From an uncultured Methylococcaceae bacterium (lineage in GTDB: Bacteria; Pseudomonadota; Gammaproteobacteria; Methylococcales; Methylococcaceae), in contig CAIODU010000047.1 in NCBI GenBank assembly GCA_903857165.1, positions 1-45,723 on the forward strand: 45,723 nucleotides of DNA, read 5' to 3'. A model generated the notes under the pieces. That model did no database searches and had not been told where the DNA came from. It saw only the letters and a list, made by a program, of their open reading frames with translations. Positions 33,960 through 42,648 of the stretch are shown here, in pieces; within the stretch, counting starts at the first letter, position 1; every line of letters starts with the position of its first letter. Both the position numbers and the translations under genes were made by a program.

Positions 33960-34433
33960 TTATTGCTTGGGGGCGGCTTTTTCCTCCGGCGGGGGCATTT
34001 CCTCCGGTTGAGCTTTTTCTTCGGGAGGGGCTTTTCCGTCGGGCGTGGCCTTTTCAATCGCCATGCCCATGCAACTCATGATGAAGTCAGTCACATTATT
34101 TGCAGCGGCATAGGTTTCCTTGATACCCCCAAAAACATCCTGATATTCCTTAACGGCTTTTTCCAAGTCACTTGGGGATTTTACCGAAGCAAATTTGGTG
34201 AACGCTTCAAAATAGCGGACGCGCTTGGGGTCGCCGGGGACGGGGGGCGCCTCCTCGGATATGTTCGCCACCACACACTCGGCGATATCTTCGGGTTTCA
34301 ACTTGTAATCCTTCAAATCGCTGTCATCCTTGAACTTTTCAGTTAGAACCTGTTTAAGGTCTTGTTGTTCCTTGCTGTTGCCGCAGGCGGCAAGCAGCAA
34401 AACGGCAACAAACACGGTAAGAATTTTCTTCAT
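33960..34433 (-). CDS. Small lipoprotein of unknown function
   Basis: 157 residues with a lipoprotein signal peptide (MKKILTVFVAVLLLAAC, lipobox LAAC, Cys17). The mature part is charged and helical (EQQDLKQVLTEKFKDDSDLKDY). It keeps two further cysteines (IAECVV and MSCMG) and ends in a repetitive Pro/Glu/Lys tail (PPEEKAQPEEMPPPEEKAAP) that could reach toward the cell wall. Family not recognised. The Cys pair may form a disulfide in the periplasm. Confidence 0.75.
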   Translation of the reverse strand: MKKILTVFVAVLLLAACGNSKEQQDLKQVLTEKFKDDSDLKDYKLKPEDIAECVVANISEEAPPVPGDPKRVRYFEAFTKFASVKSPSDLEKAVKEYQDVFGGIKETYAAANNVTDFIMSCMGMAIEKATPDGKAPPEEKAQPEEMPPPEEKAAPKQ

Positions 34434-34857
34434 CGAATCAACCTAGTTGGAAATGTTTTGTCAGGGTGCTTAAAATTAAGCATCAGTATTATGAGGGATA
34501 AACCACCCAACTTACCAGCGCACAGACAAAAAAAGTGGCATAAGGAACTTGCTTTTCACCCATCAGTCAGATAATTAGTTCCTCCTCATGGAGATTTTGC
34601 ATCATTTATGCGATTGACCCGTCCTTTGGGCGGGTCTCTTTTTTCAATTGGAGGCATCAAATTAAATTATCATATTTTGGTAACCCCGCTGAAAACGATA
34701 GATTTTCTGCGTCTTTCCTATTGCGTCCTTACCTTTATATTTTAATATGAATGCTTACATACTGATAATCGGGGCATCGTGTGGTTTAGGTAAAAGCCCT
34801 GCCAAAAGGCCAATGGTCAGGGCTTGAAAATTTAACATGACTACTTTATCACGGGTT
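34434..34857. other. Intergenic region with an orphan terminator
   Basis: No gene longer than about 60 codons was supported. The main feature is a strong plus-strand terminator at 34616-34644 with no plus-strand gene before it, so a small RNA transcribed from within 34440-34610 is possible. Bases 34650-34760 are AT-rich and featureless. Confidence 0.4.
34616..34644 (+). terminator. Rho-independent terminator without an upstream gene
   Basis: GACCCGTCC, loop TTT, GGGCGGGTC (one G-U pair), then TCTTTTTT. The T-tract is on the plus strand only. The nearest plus-strand coding gene, rhlE, ends about 800 bp upstream, beyond a minus-strand gene. Confidence 0.75.
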
Positions 34858-35319
34858 TTATGGCTGTCTTTTTTCCGACCCATCACGTTTGCCATAACGC
34901 AGTGCGGCCTGATCGCAGAAAGCACCAACCATTGATTCCACCATACCCTTGAAAAATGCACCGAATGCCATTTTCAACAAGGGATTGGAGAATTCAAAGT
35001 CGAGATTGAAAGATATTTCGGATCCGCCTTGGTGAGTAGGTTTGAAAAACCATGTACCCCGCAAATACTTGAAGGGGCCATCCACCAGATTCATATCAAT
35101 CTGCTTGCTGTCTTCCATCACATTCGCGGTGGTAAAATCCATTTTAATCTTACCTTTTGACAAGGTAATTGTGACTACTTGCCGGTTCACTGTCCTTGAT
35201 TGGATCAGGACGTTGCTGCACATAGGCAAATAGTGGGGGTAGGTGGGTGCGTCGTTGACCAAATCGTACATCTGTTTTGGGGTGTAAGGCACACAGGCAC
35301 TCGTATTAATTTGAGTCAT
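34858..35319 (-). CDS. ratA: RatA-like START/coenzyme Q-binding protein
   Basis: 153 residues of the polyketide cyclase/COQ10-like START family. ACVPYTPKQMYDLVNDAPTYPHYLPMC is the family opening, with HYLP forming the pocket edge. SNPLLKMAFGAFFKGMVESMVGAF is the long C-terminal helix. Members bind ubiquinone or lipids; E. coli RatA was also reported to block 70S formation. It usually neighbours ratB and smpB, which are not here. CAGGAATTCGACAC ATG gives the start. Confidence 0.85.
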   Translation of the reverse strand: MTQINTSACVPYTPKQMYDLVNDAPTYPHYLPMCSNVLIQSRTVNRQVVTITLSKGKIKMDFTTANVMEDSKQIDMNLVDGPFKYLRGTWFFKPTHQGGSEISFNLDFEFSNPLLKMAFGAFFKGMVESMVGAFCDQAALRYGKRDGSEKRQP

Positions 35320-35382
35320 GTGTCGAATTCCTGTTGTAAGTTGAGTTTCAGCGAGAGGGTTATGATTTTGTGGAACTTACAG

Positions 35383-35913
35383 TCATTTTTTGGTTTCTTC
35401 GGATGCCGGGTCAGATTCGGGCTGCGGCGTAGGCGGCGGTGTGGTCAACACCATTTGTGACCCTCCCAGTTTCAACTCGAAAACGCTGGTGGCATGGGGC
35501 GGTATGGGGGCCGAAACCCGCCAGCGGGCCGAGCCCAAGCTTCGGAAACCGGCATAAGCGGCAAAAAATCCAGCGGCATCCTCGGGCTGGAGCAGCAGAG
35601 TCTTCTTTTCGCCTGGCCTCAGCATCAGTTCCTGCTTGCGCGCCAAATCCGCACCGAGGGCCGCTTGGTCTTTCTCATTGAGTGCAAAATAATCCGCCGC
35701 GTTGAATCCGGTCAGCCCCTTCAATTCATAAATCCGCAGCAGCACCGGAGACCCCTTGCCTTCCACGTTAGGATTGACATCCTTCGCTGCTTCGATGTGC
35801 AGTTCGATCTTGGTGGGGGGCAATGGGGGTGGAGGCTCCTCCTCCTTGGCGCCGAAGCACCCTGGCAACAAAATCGCTAGTAAAACCGTAAGCCCAGTTC
35901 GGCGAAGACTCAT
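35383..35913 (-). CDS. TssJ/SciN-like type VI secretion lipoprotein
   Basis: 176 residues from the ATG at 35913 (GGGAG lies 8 nt upstream; a GTG at 35916 is in frame). Signal peptide with lipobox LLPGC. The mature part has KIELHIEAAKDVNPNVEGKGSPVLLRIYELKG, then FNAADYFALNEKDQAALGADLARKQELMLRPGEKKTL, the TssJ core in which the L1-2 loop contacts TssM. The C-terminal tail is Pro/Glu-rich. TssJ anchors the T6SS membrane complex to the outer membrane. No other tss gene is nearby, so it is an orphan or serves a locus elsewhere. Confidence 0.85.
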   Translation of the reverse strand: MSLRRTGLTVLLAILLPGCFGAKEEEPPPPLPPTKIELHIEAAKDVNPNVEGKGSPVLLRIYELKGLTGFNAADYFALNEKDQAALGADLARKQELMLRPGEKKTLLLQPEDAAGFFAAYAGFRSLGSARWRVSAPIPPHATSVFELKLGGSQMVLTTPPPTPQPESDPASEETKK

Positions 35914-35991
35914 CACAATAACTCCCGTTTGTTTGTTAGCACATAAACTAAAGCATTAGCCAGCCATCTGGCAAGGCTCGTAGCAACAATT

Positions 35992-36155
35992 TGCCACCGG
36001 CCTAAGGCAGGACAGGTTAAGCCGTTCGTGGTGAGCCCTTCGACCACGCTCAGGAGAGCCTTGTCGAACCATGAACGGCTTAGCCCGCTCACCCTTCGAC
36101 TTCGCTCAGGGTGAACGGGTAAGCCTTGATCGTGCCCCGCCTTAAGTTGGTAGCC
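35992..36155. mobile_element. MITE with 8-bp target duplication, copy 2
   Basis: Inverted relative to copy 1 at 30154 and 22 bp shorter. The right end CCGCCTTAAGTTGGTAGCC is intact; the left end TGCCACCGGCCTAAGGC is diverged. CAACAATT flanks both sides (35984-35991 and 36156-36163), again an 8-bp duplication but of a different sequence, which proves independent insertion. Confidence 0.85.
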
Positions 36156-36279
36156 CAACAATTTGCCCAATTTTTCCTACATTATGGGCCGATTGCCAGC
36201 AAAGTCCAAGGCTGCTCCGATGGATGCTGACATGGGGCCGGACTGGCAGTCAAAAAAACTTTCTTCCCTGCTTGAATAA

Positions 36280-36534
36280 GTTCATCGGCGAGGCCATATC
36301 AAGCTGCGTTGTTTAACCCTAAGCGGGATACGCGAGACAGAGGCAAAAACCAATCGCGAGGCTTACAAGCGCGTCGAGCGCCTGCACGGCAGCTTCCACC
36401 GCCGTTTTTCGCTGCCGGACACGGTGGATTCCGATGGCATCTCGGCCCGCTACGCCAACGGTGTGTTGGAAATCATCATCCCGAAAAAATCAGTGATTCA
36501 GCCGAAGAAAATTATTGTCGTCAGCGAAAACTAA
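36280..36534 (+). pseudogene. Truncated small heat-shock protein (Hsp20)
   Basis: The frame from 36280 to a TAA at 36532-36534 contains LTLSGIRETEAKTNREAYKR, then RLHGSFHRRFSLPDTVDSDG and ARYANGVLEIIIPKKS. This is the second half of an alpha-crystallin domain, with the conserved GVLEIIIPK (usually GVL.i.iPK) strand. A stop at 36277-36279 closes the frame and no start codon precedes the domain, so the N-terminal arm and first strands are gone. A good terminator still follows. ATP-independent holdase activity is not expected from this fragment. Confidence 0.8.
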
Positions 36535-36561
36535 GGTCGGCAATAACCTTGCGGAATTGAA

Positions 36562-36587
36562 GAGGGGCGGACAGCCCCTCTTTTTTT
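36562..36587 (+). terminator. Rho-independent terminator after truncated hsp20
   Basis: GAGGGGC, loop GGACA, GCCCCTC, followed by seven T. Confidence 0.85.
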
Positions 36588-36657
36588 CAGAAATCAGACG
36601 AAGCGCCCCCCGCTTTCGACCACTATAATAGGTGCCTTGACAGCGGGGTAAGCGAAC

Positions 36658-36888
36658 GTGAATCACGAAGACAAGCAGTGTTTCCAACAAGAGCAGGCGA
36701 TGATCAAGCGCTACCTGGCGCGTTGGCTACCCTTATTCAAAGAGGTCATGGCCTTCCACAGCGCACAGGGGTTCCATGGCGGAACCGGGGCGGTCTACGT
36801 TCTGTTGCGCAAAGCCGAAAAAGCCAAGGACAGGGTGCGCGAACGGCTTGGCCTGACCTCGGGCAAACCGGATTTTGTTAAAGGATAA
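36658..36888 (+). CDS. Small hypothetical protein upstream of the acyltransferase
   Basis: 76 residues from a GTG start (an alternative ATG is at 36700). Sequence: KQCFQQEQAMIKRYLARWLP, then a GFHGGTGAVYVLLRKAEKAKDR segment and a basic, helical C-terminus. No signal peptide or membrane span. Family not recognised. It ends 5 bp before the acyltransferase start, so the two form a transcription unit. Confidence 0.5.
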   Translation: MNHEDKQCFQQEQAMIKRYLARWLPLFKEVMAFHSAQGFHGGTGAVYVLLRKAEKAKDRVRERLGLTSGKPDFVKG

Positions 36889-36893
36889 TCGGG

Positions 36894-38021
36894 GTGGGGC
36901 CACCTTCCCAAACCCATTTGGCCTATCTGGACTCCTTGCGTGGCTTGGCTGCGTTGGCGGTGATCGGTTCGCATTATGTCCGTGCCTATGACCTTCCCTG
37001 CCGCAGTGATTACTGCGACCGCCTACTGACCTATTCCCCTTTGCATATCTGGTGGGATGGCGGTGCGGCTTTCTCCCTCTTTTTTGTACTGAGCGGCTTG
37101 GTGCTTTCGCTGAAGCACTTTCGCCATGCCACAAGCCCAGACCTGTCACACTACCGGCTCCGCGCCTATATTCTAGGGCGTGTGTTCAGGATTTGGCCGG
37201 CTTACCTATTGGTTTTGACGATCAGCTACTGGCTATATCAGCGGTATCAATGGGTCGCCGCAAGTATGCCCGCCACAATACCCAGGCAAAATGAGTGGTT
37301 GCACACCTTATGGGGGCAGCCAGCGAATTGGGTTGACTTTTTCAAGGACAGTTTCCTGTTGGGCATGAGGATGGAAATGCGGTTCCTTCCGCAAGCGTGG
37401 ACGCTGAGCATCGAATTGGCCCTGTCTTTATTGGTTCCGGCTGGCATTTTGTTGGCCACCAGACATTCGGCTTGGCTGGTGTTTTTCACTTTGTTTGCGA
37501 TCCATCCCTTGGGAGTTTCGCCCTATTTATTCCATTTCATGTTGGGGATACTGGTGGCCAAGCACCATCAAGCGGTTGCCAGGCAGTTACGGAGCAAGCT
37601 CGGTTGGCGATGCTTGTCATGGGTAATTGGACTATTTCTATACACCATCGGTGAAACCCTCGATCCATGGATAAGCCCAAAAGCGGTTGACTGGTTGACC
37701 GGGTTGGGTTCAGGGGTGTTATTGTTGTGCGTCATGGGATCGGCCAAATTTCAGCGAATACTGTCTTTCCCGGCACTCCGCTATCTTGGAAAGGTTTCCT
37801 ATAGTATATATCTTATTCATTTCGCGGTGCTGATCAACGTCACTCCGCTATTTCTGTCCTTGCTTGATGCCTCCGTCGATGGGTTTTATTTCGCCTGGTG
37901 GTCAGGATTCGCCGCAACCATTGTTTACTCCGCTTGCCTTGCCTCGCTCTCCTACCGGTTTGTCGAGATGCCAGGCATCGCACTGGGCAGGCGCTTGGGA
38001 AGGGCCACCCTAGCGCCTTGA
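36894..38021 (+). CDS. Acyltransferase 3 family membrane protein (OafA/NodX-like)
   Basis: 375 residues with about 10 membrane spans. LAYLDSLRGLAALAVIGSHY (about 9-28) carries the family RGLAA and the His used for catalysis. Then FFVLSGLVLSLKHFRH and RVFRIWPAYLLVL (Arg-x10-Arg motif) follow. Later YLGKVSYSIYLIHFAVL is the usual final block. Such enzymes acetylate or otherwise acylate sugars of surface glycans at the inner membrane. The start is GTG with AAGGAT 8 nt upstream. Confidence 0.88.
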   Translation: MGPPSQTHLAYLDSLRGLAALAVIGSHYVRAYDLPCRSDYCDRLLTYSPLHIWWDGGAAFSLFFVLSGLVLSLKHFRHATSPDLSHYRLRAYILGRVFRIWPAYLLVLTISYWLYQRYQWVAASMPATIPRQNEWLHTLWGQPANWVDFFKDSFLLGMRMEMRFLPQAWTLSIELALSLLVPAGILLATRHSAWLVFFTLFAIHPLGVSPYLFHFMLGILVAKHHQAVARQLRSKLGWRCLSWVIGLFLYTIGETLDPWISPKAVDWLTGLGSGVLLLCVMGSAKFQRILSFPALRYLGKVSYSIYLIHFAVLINVTPLFLSLLDASVDGFYFAWWSGFAATIVYSACLASLSYRFVEMPGIALGRRLGRATLAP

Positions 38022-38093
38022 AGGGCACTCTACATTTGGGATTTATTTTTCGGATCTCGCCCAACCACTCATCACCAACCATCAGGATACCCT

Positions 38094-39005
38094 ATGACTA
38101 AAGTTGACCTACCCGCCGTAAACCAAAAATTCGCCATAGAAGGCCATTTGAATTTTAACAATGGGCCAGGCGGGTTGGCAATCGCCGAGATCGGCAACTT
38201 ACACGCCAGCGCCAACATTTTCCTACAAGGCGCCCACTTGGCGAGTTGGACGCCGCGCAGACAACAACCCGTCATTTGGCTGTCTCCCTTGGCCCGCTTC
38301 GCCGAAGGCAAAACGATACGCGGCGGTGTTCCCGTTTGTTGGCCCTGGTTCGCGTCCCACCCCAGCGAGGCAAACTTTCCTTTCCATGGTTTTGCCCGCA
38401 CCTCGCTTTGGGAGGTGGCCGAAACCGCCAAGCTAGATGACGGCGGCACGTTATTGGTCTTGCGTCTGCCGCCGAACGAAGCCAGCCTGGGCGTGTGGCC
38501 GAATCCCACTCCTGTGGAAATTCGTTTTACGGTGGGCGACACCCTGGGGATCGAACTGGTCACCCGCAACGAGGGGGCCGCCCCGGTCATCATTGGTCAA
38601 GCCCTGCATGCTTATTTCCGGGTTGGCGATGTCAGGCAAATTGCAATCCTGGGTTTGGACGGCCACCCCTACATCGACAAGCTGGAAGAAGGCAAACGCA
38701 AGCAGCAAGAAGGACGGATACGTATAGAGGGCGAAGTTGACCGTATTTATCTGGATGCCGGCGGCGACTGCCAAATTGAAGACCCCAGTCTGAAACGCCG
38801 CATCCTTATCGGCAAACAAGGCAGTCATTCCACCATCGTCTGGAACCCGGGCGCGGAAAAAGCCGCCGCCATCGCCGACATGGGGGAAGCCTGTCATGCC
38901 AATATGGTTTGCGTGGAAACTGCCAATGCCGCCGATGATGTGGTGACGATTGCGCCGGGGGCGGAGCACAAGCTTTCGATTCGGTATAGTGTGGAAAATT
39001 TATAG
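38094..39005 (+). CDS. D-hexose-6-phosphate mutarotase (YeaD-like)
   Basis: 303 residues, the normal size. It interconverts alpha and beta anomers of glucose 6-phosphate. IRGGVPVCWPWFA (about 80-92), FPFHGFARTSLWEV, GQALHAYFRVGD (catalytic His) and TIVWNPGAEKAAAIADM are family motifs. It sits between the acyltransferase and an Rpn-type gene, with separate leaders, so there is no functional link. Confidence 0.93.
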   Translation: MTKVDLPAVNQKFAIEGHLNFNNGPGGLAIAEIGNLHASANIFLQGAHLASWTPRRQQPVIWLSPLARFAEGKTIRGGVPVCWPWFASHPSEANFPFHGFARTSLWEVAETAKLDDGGTLLVLRLPPNEASLGVWPNPTPVEIRFTVGDTLGIELVTRNEGAAPVIIGQALHAYFRVGDVRQIAILGLDGHPYIDKLEEGKRKQQEGRIRIEGEVDRIYLDAGGDCQIEDPSLKRRILIGKQGSHSTIVWNPGAEKAAAIADMGEACHANMVCVETANAADDVVTIAPGAEHKLSIRYSVENL

Positions 39006-39058
39006 CGTGTAACCCGCAGGGATGCGCAATGCCCGTCTAAAAAATGTTACAGTGAGCC

Positions 39059-39883
39059 ATGGGTGACAAAGACATCATCTCAAAAGAAATTATCCAGCGG
39101 CTGGTGCGGGATTTTGCGACCTATTTATTCCATTTGCCCGTCACCGATGTGGAATTGCTGGACACCGAGCAGCACCGCATTGAAGACCGCCGCGCCGATT
39201 TGGTTGCCCGCGTCACGGGCATTGACGGAAAGGTTTTCCTGCTGCATATTGAAATCCAGAACGACAACGATGCTACGATGCCTAAGCGAATGTTGCGCTA
39301 TCTGGCTGATTTGCTTTTGGCTTATCCAAGTATGCCCATCAAGCAGTATTTGGTGTACATCGGTAAGGAATTCTTGCGCATGACTGATGGGCTTGACTTG
39401 GAGCAAATGCACTACCGGTACCATGTCATCGACATGCACAACGTCGATTGCGATGAATTGTTAAGGCAAGATTCCCCGGATGCCTGGGTCATGGCGGTAT
39501 TGTGTGACTTTCAAGACCGCTCGCCGCGAACCGTCATCCACGAGATACTCGGTCGTTTGGTGGAACGCTTGCACGAAGCACCGCCGCGTCTGCGCGAATA
39601 TGTGGAGATGTTGGAAATCCTGTCAACCAACCGGGATTTGAATCTGAACATTGAGGAGGAATTGGAAATGTTGACCATTGACTTAGAAAAGCTTCCATCC
39701 TATCGCATAGGCGAGAGAAGAGGCATGGAAAAGGGATTGGAAAAGGGATTGGAAAAGGGCGCTCATGAAAAGGCTCAAACCATCGCGGCGGAGCTTCTTG
39801 GCGCAGGGATTCCCCCATCTCAAGTTGCCATGTTCACCCAATTGCCATTGGCGGAGATTGAGGGTTTGAAAAAGAGGCAGTAG
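39059..39883 (+). CDS. Rpn family PD-(D/E)XK nuclease / transposase-like protein
   Basis: 274 residues. FATYLFHLPVTDVELLDTEQ, the acidic pair RRADLVARV and FLLHIEIQNDND give the Asp...Glu-x-Gln core of a PD-(D/E)XK nuclease. EMLTIDLEKLPSYRIGERRGMEKGLEKGLEKG is the repetitive charged tail common in this family. Rpn proteins are recA-independent recombination-promoting nucleases with roles in phage defence in some species. The tail holds short in-frame 12-bp repeats (ATTGGAAAAGGG) that can change number without frameshift. Confidence 0.82.
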   Translation: MGDKDIISKEIIQRLVRDFATYLFHLPVTDVELLDTEQHRIEDRRADLVARVTGIDGKVFLLHIEIQNDNDATMPKRMLRYLADLLLAYPSMPIKQYLVYIGKEFLRMTDGLDLEQMHYRYHVIDMHNVDCDELLRQDSPDAWVMAVLCDFQDRSPRTVIHEILGRLVERLHEAPPRLREYVEMLEILSTNRDLNLNIEEELEMLTIDLEKLPSYRIGERRGMEKGLEKGLEKGAHEKAQTIAAELLGAGIPPSQVAMFTQLPLAEIEGLKKRQ

Positions 39884-39900
39884 GAAAAATATATCCTGGC

Positions 39901-41241
39901 TTATACAAGATACTTCGCCAACAACCCTCTTTCTCCGATCAGTGGCAAAGGTATCTTGACTTCCCATCCCCCGCCAGGTGCTTCAGTCAGTGGGTTTCCA
40001 TGCTTATCCCTCATGCTTTCCAAGACTATGTCTTGATTGCCTTCGGGTAGTATCAACTCCAAGCGGTCACCCACGGCAAACTTATTCTTGGCAAGAATAT
40101 CGGCTAAACCAGTTTCAGGGTCATACCCGGTTATTTCGCCGACAAATTGCTGCTTATGGCTCTGCGAATAGCCACGCAGATAGTTTTGTTGCTCATGGGT
40201 ATGATGGCGCTGATAAAAGCCATCGGTGTAGCCGCGTTGGGCAAGATTTTCCAACACACCGAGCAGTTGCGGGTTGAAATCGCGACCGGCCAAGGCATCG
40301 TCAATGGCCTGACGATATACTTGGGCCGTGCGGGCGACGTAATAGTGGGATTTGGTGCGGCCTTCGATTTTCAAGCTATTCACACCGATATCGATGAGCC
40401 GCCGCACATGTTCCACGGCCCGCAAATCTTTCGAATTCATGATGTAAGTGCCGTGCTCGTCCTCCATCACCGGCATGAATTCGCCGGGGCGGTTTTCCTC
40501 TTCCAATAAGTAAACTTGATCGGCCAAGGGATGGCGGTTGGCACCGCCGCAATCGGCCTTGTTCAGTTCGGACAGGGAAATATCGAGTGTGCCCGCCACA
40601 AAATCCCCCTCGGCATTTTCTTGCGCCGGGGTCGTGGCATATTTCCAGCGGCAGGAGTTGGTGCAGGTGCCTTGGTTGGGGTCGCGGTGGTTGAAATAAC
40701 CGGACAAAAGACAACGCCCGGAATAGGCGATGCACAACGCGCCGTGGACGAAGGTTTCCAATTCCATGTCCGGGCATTGCTGGCGAATTTCGGCGATTTC
40801 ATCCAGCGACAATTCCCGCGATAAAATAATCCGGCCAATACCCACCGACTGCCAAAATTTCACCGAGGCGTAGTTCATGGTATTGGCTTGCACGGACAAA
40901 TGGATAGGCATGTGCGGCCAGTTTTCCCGCGCCAGCATGATCAGACCGGGGTCCGCCATGATCAGCGCATCGGGACCCATCGCGACAATTGCGCCAATGT
41001 CCTTGATGAAAGTTTTGATTTTACTGTTATGCGGCAGGACGTTGACGGCAAGATAAAACTTTTTGCCCAAGCCATGCGCCTCGGCTATCCCCAAGCTTAG
41101 ATTGTTTTCCAAAAAATCATTGTTGCGTACCCGCAAGCTGTAACGGGGTTGGCCGGCATAGACCGCGTCCGCGCCATAGGCAAAGGCATAGCGCATGTTT
41201 CTTAGTGTTCCGGCGGGTGAAAGCAGTTCTACGGAATGCAT
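39901..41241 (-). CDS. trhP: tRNA 5-hydroxyuridine modification protein TrhP (YegQ), U32 family
   Basis: 446 residues; E. coli TrhP is about 450. MHSVELLSPAGTLRNMRYAFAYGADAVYAG is the U32 start. The signature ELETFVHGALCIAYSGRC is followed by the family cysteines in RDPNQGTCTNSCRWKY, which bind iron-sulfur. TrhP uses prephenate to hydroxylate U34 in several tRNAs. The C-terminal part (from about 350) is the usual second domain. It converges with the Rpn-type gene at 39.9 kb. Confidence 0.9.
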   Translation of the reverse strand: MHSVELLSPAGTLRNMRYAFAYGADAVYAGQPRYSLRVRNNDFLENNLSLGIAEAHGLGKKFYLAVNVLPHNSKIKTFIKDIGAIVAMGPDALIMADPGLIMLARENWPHMPIHLSVQANTMNYASVKFWQSVGIGRIILSRELSLDEIAEIRQQCPDMELETFVHGALCIAYSGRCLLSGYFNHRDPNQGTCTNSCRWKYATTPAQENAEGDFVAGTLDISLSELNKADCGGANRHPLADQVYLLEEENRPGEFMPVMEDEHGTYIMNSKDLRAVEHVRRLIDIGVNSLKIEGRTKSHYYVARTAQVYRQAIDDALAGRDFNPQLLGVLENLAQRGYTDGFYQRHHTHEQQNYLRGYSQSHKQQFVGEITGYDPETGLADILAKNKFAVGDRLELILPEGNQDIVLESMRDKHGNPLTEAPGGGWEVKIPLPLIGERGLLAKYLV

Positions 41242-41314
41242 GGGGGTTTCAGTTACACAGAATGCACGGGGGTTTCAGTTTTACAGGGCGACATTGCAGG
41301 GCAATCCGACCCTG

Positions 41315-42553
41315 TCAACTATTGAACGCCAGCATGATGATATCGTAATACTGGCTCAGGTCGATGCCGAAATCGCCTGGGCGGCGCACTGTCACTATCC
41401 GGAAAGGACGCCCATTGTCATCGACCGTCTTCTCGCTCATATCGACGAAACCCTGGGTTGGGGCTTTGTCGGCGTCCCGCACCACTAGGACTTGTGGCCG
41501 CAAACGTTGCCTGGGGTTGGATTCAAGGACTATGGCAACCTCCCCCGAACTCAACTCGACTATGGTGCCCGGCGGGTAAATTCCCAAGTAAGACACAAAA
41601 GCCAAGGTGAGGCTGCTATCGATTTTGTTGTCCCTCGCCAATTGGTTGAGGATGGCCACTGCGCTCAAGTGGTCTCCGGCAGGCCGATAGGGCTTGGGAC
41701 TGGTGATCGCTTCATATTTGTCCACCACCGCCACGATCTTGCAGTTTATGTTCAGTTGATGCCCTTGCATCCCACGGGGGTAGCCCGTTCCGTCAATATT
41801 CTCATGGTGTCCATAGGCGACATCCACCGTGCCGCTGAAGATATTGCGCCCGGACATCAGAATATCCCGCCCTGCTGTGGTATGGGTTTGGACAATGGCT
41901 ATCTCCTCTTCATTGAGCGGGCCCGGTTTGTTGAGGATCTCATCGGCGATGGTCACCTTGCCCATGTCGTGCAACAAACCGCAAGTGCCAAGCTGCTCCA
42001 GTTGGGTGGCATCATAGCCGAGCAGGCGGCCTAGGACGATGGAATAAACACAAACATTGAATGCGTGCTGGTTAAGGCCTTCGCCTTTATTGCGCATCCG
42101 GGTCAGGAACATCATGGCCTCTGGGTTTTTGGTCAGATTGGCCACGCAATCCGAAACCGCATTTTTTGCCAACTGAATATCCAGGCTCTGCCCAAAGCGA
42201 ATTTCGTCGATGAAACTCTTGATCAGATTCGATGTATTTTGGCGCGTCGAATCGGCGGCCTTCATGTCCTTTTCGACAAAAGCCCTTTTCTTATCATTGA
42301 TGAATGAACCAGGCAACTCGTCTATGGTCACCCTGACCACTTTGGTGCGCATTAGATCGATGTAGACATATTCGCAATGTTGCATGACCGCTTCGATGTC
42401 GGCGTCGTTTTCCACCTCGAACCCTTGGAGCATGAAGGGGGTTTCCAGCCATGGGCGATCCAATTCGCAAACATACATACCCGGCCTCAGATCGCAAGCA
42501 CGCAATCTGATCTTTTCCACATAGTCAACAATTCGCGGTTTTCCTGGTGGCAT
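41315..42553 (-). CDS. HD-GYP domain cyclic-di-GMP phosphodiesterase
   Basis: 412 residues. An N-terminal DUF3391 region (about 12-130) precedes the HD-GYP domain. The latter has LLHDMGK (His195-Asp196) and YGHHENIDGTGYPRG (about 247-261) with an intact GYP in GTGYP, so metal binding and activity against c-di-GMP are expected. A C-terminal extension (about 320-412) contains SSGEVAIVLESNP. No transmembrane or receiver domain. It lies 73 bp upstream of trhP on the same strand and may share a transcript. Confidence 0.9.
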   Translation of the reverse strand: MPPGKPRIVDYVEKIRLRACDLRPGMYVCELDRPWLETPFMLQGFEVENDADIEAVMQHCEYVYIDLMRTKVVRVTIDELPGSFINDKKRAFVEKDMKAADSTRQNTSNLIKSFIDEIRFGQSLDIQLAKNAVSDCVANLTKNPEAMMFLTRMRNKGEGLNQHAFNVCVYSIVLGRLLGYDATQLEQLGTCGLLHDMGKVTIADEILNKPGPLNEEEIAIVQTHTTAGRDILMSGRNIFSGTVDVAYGHHENIDGTGYPRGMQGHQLNINCKIVAVVDKYEAITSPKPYRPAGDHLSAVAILNQLARDNKIDSSLTLAFVSYLGIYPPGTIVELSSGEVAIVLESNPRQRLRPQVLVVRDADKAPTQGFVDMSEKTVDDNGRPFRIVTVRRPGDFGIDLSQYYDIIMLAFNS

Positions 42554-42648
42554 GGCTAAATTTAATTGTTAGAAACATACTGAATTAAGAATAACTGTGA
42601 TGTAACGCAAACCCACACGCAGGCGGTTGCGGGGCAGCCTTCAGACCG

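Noticed and set aside
34611-34644. tRNA or rRNA tail near the terminator
   Set aside because: No cloverleaf, no CCA end and no anticodon arm could be drawn in the preceding 100 bases.
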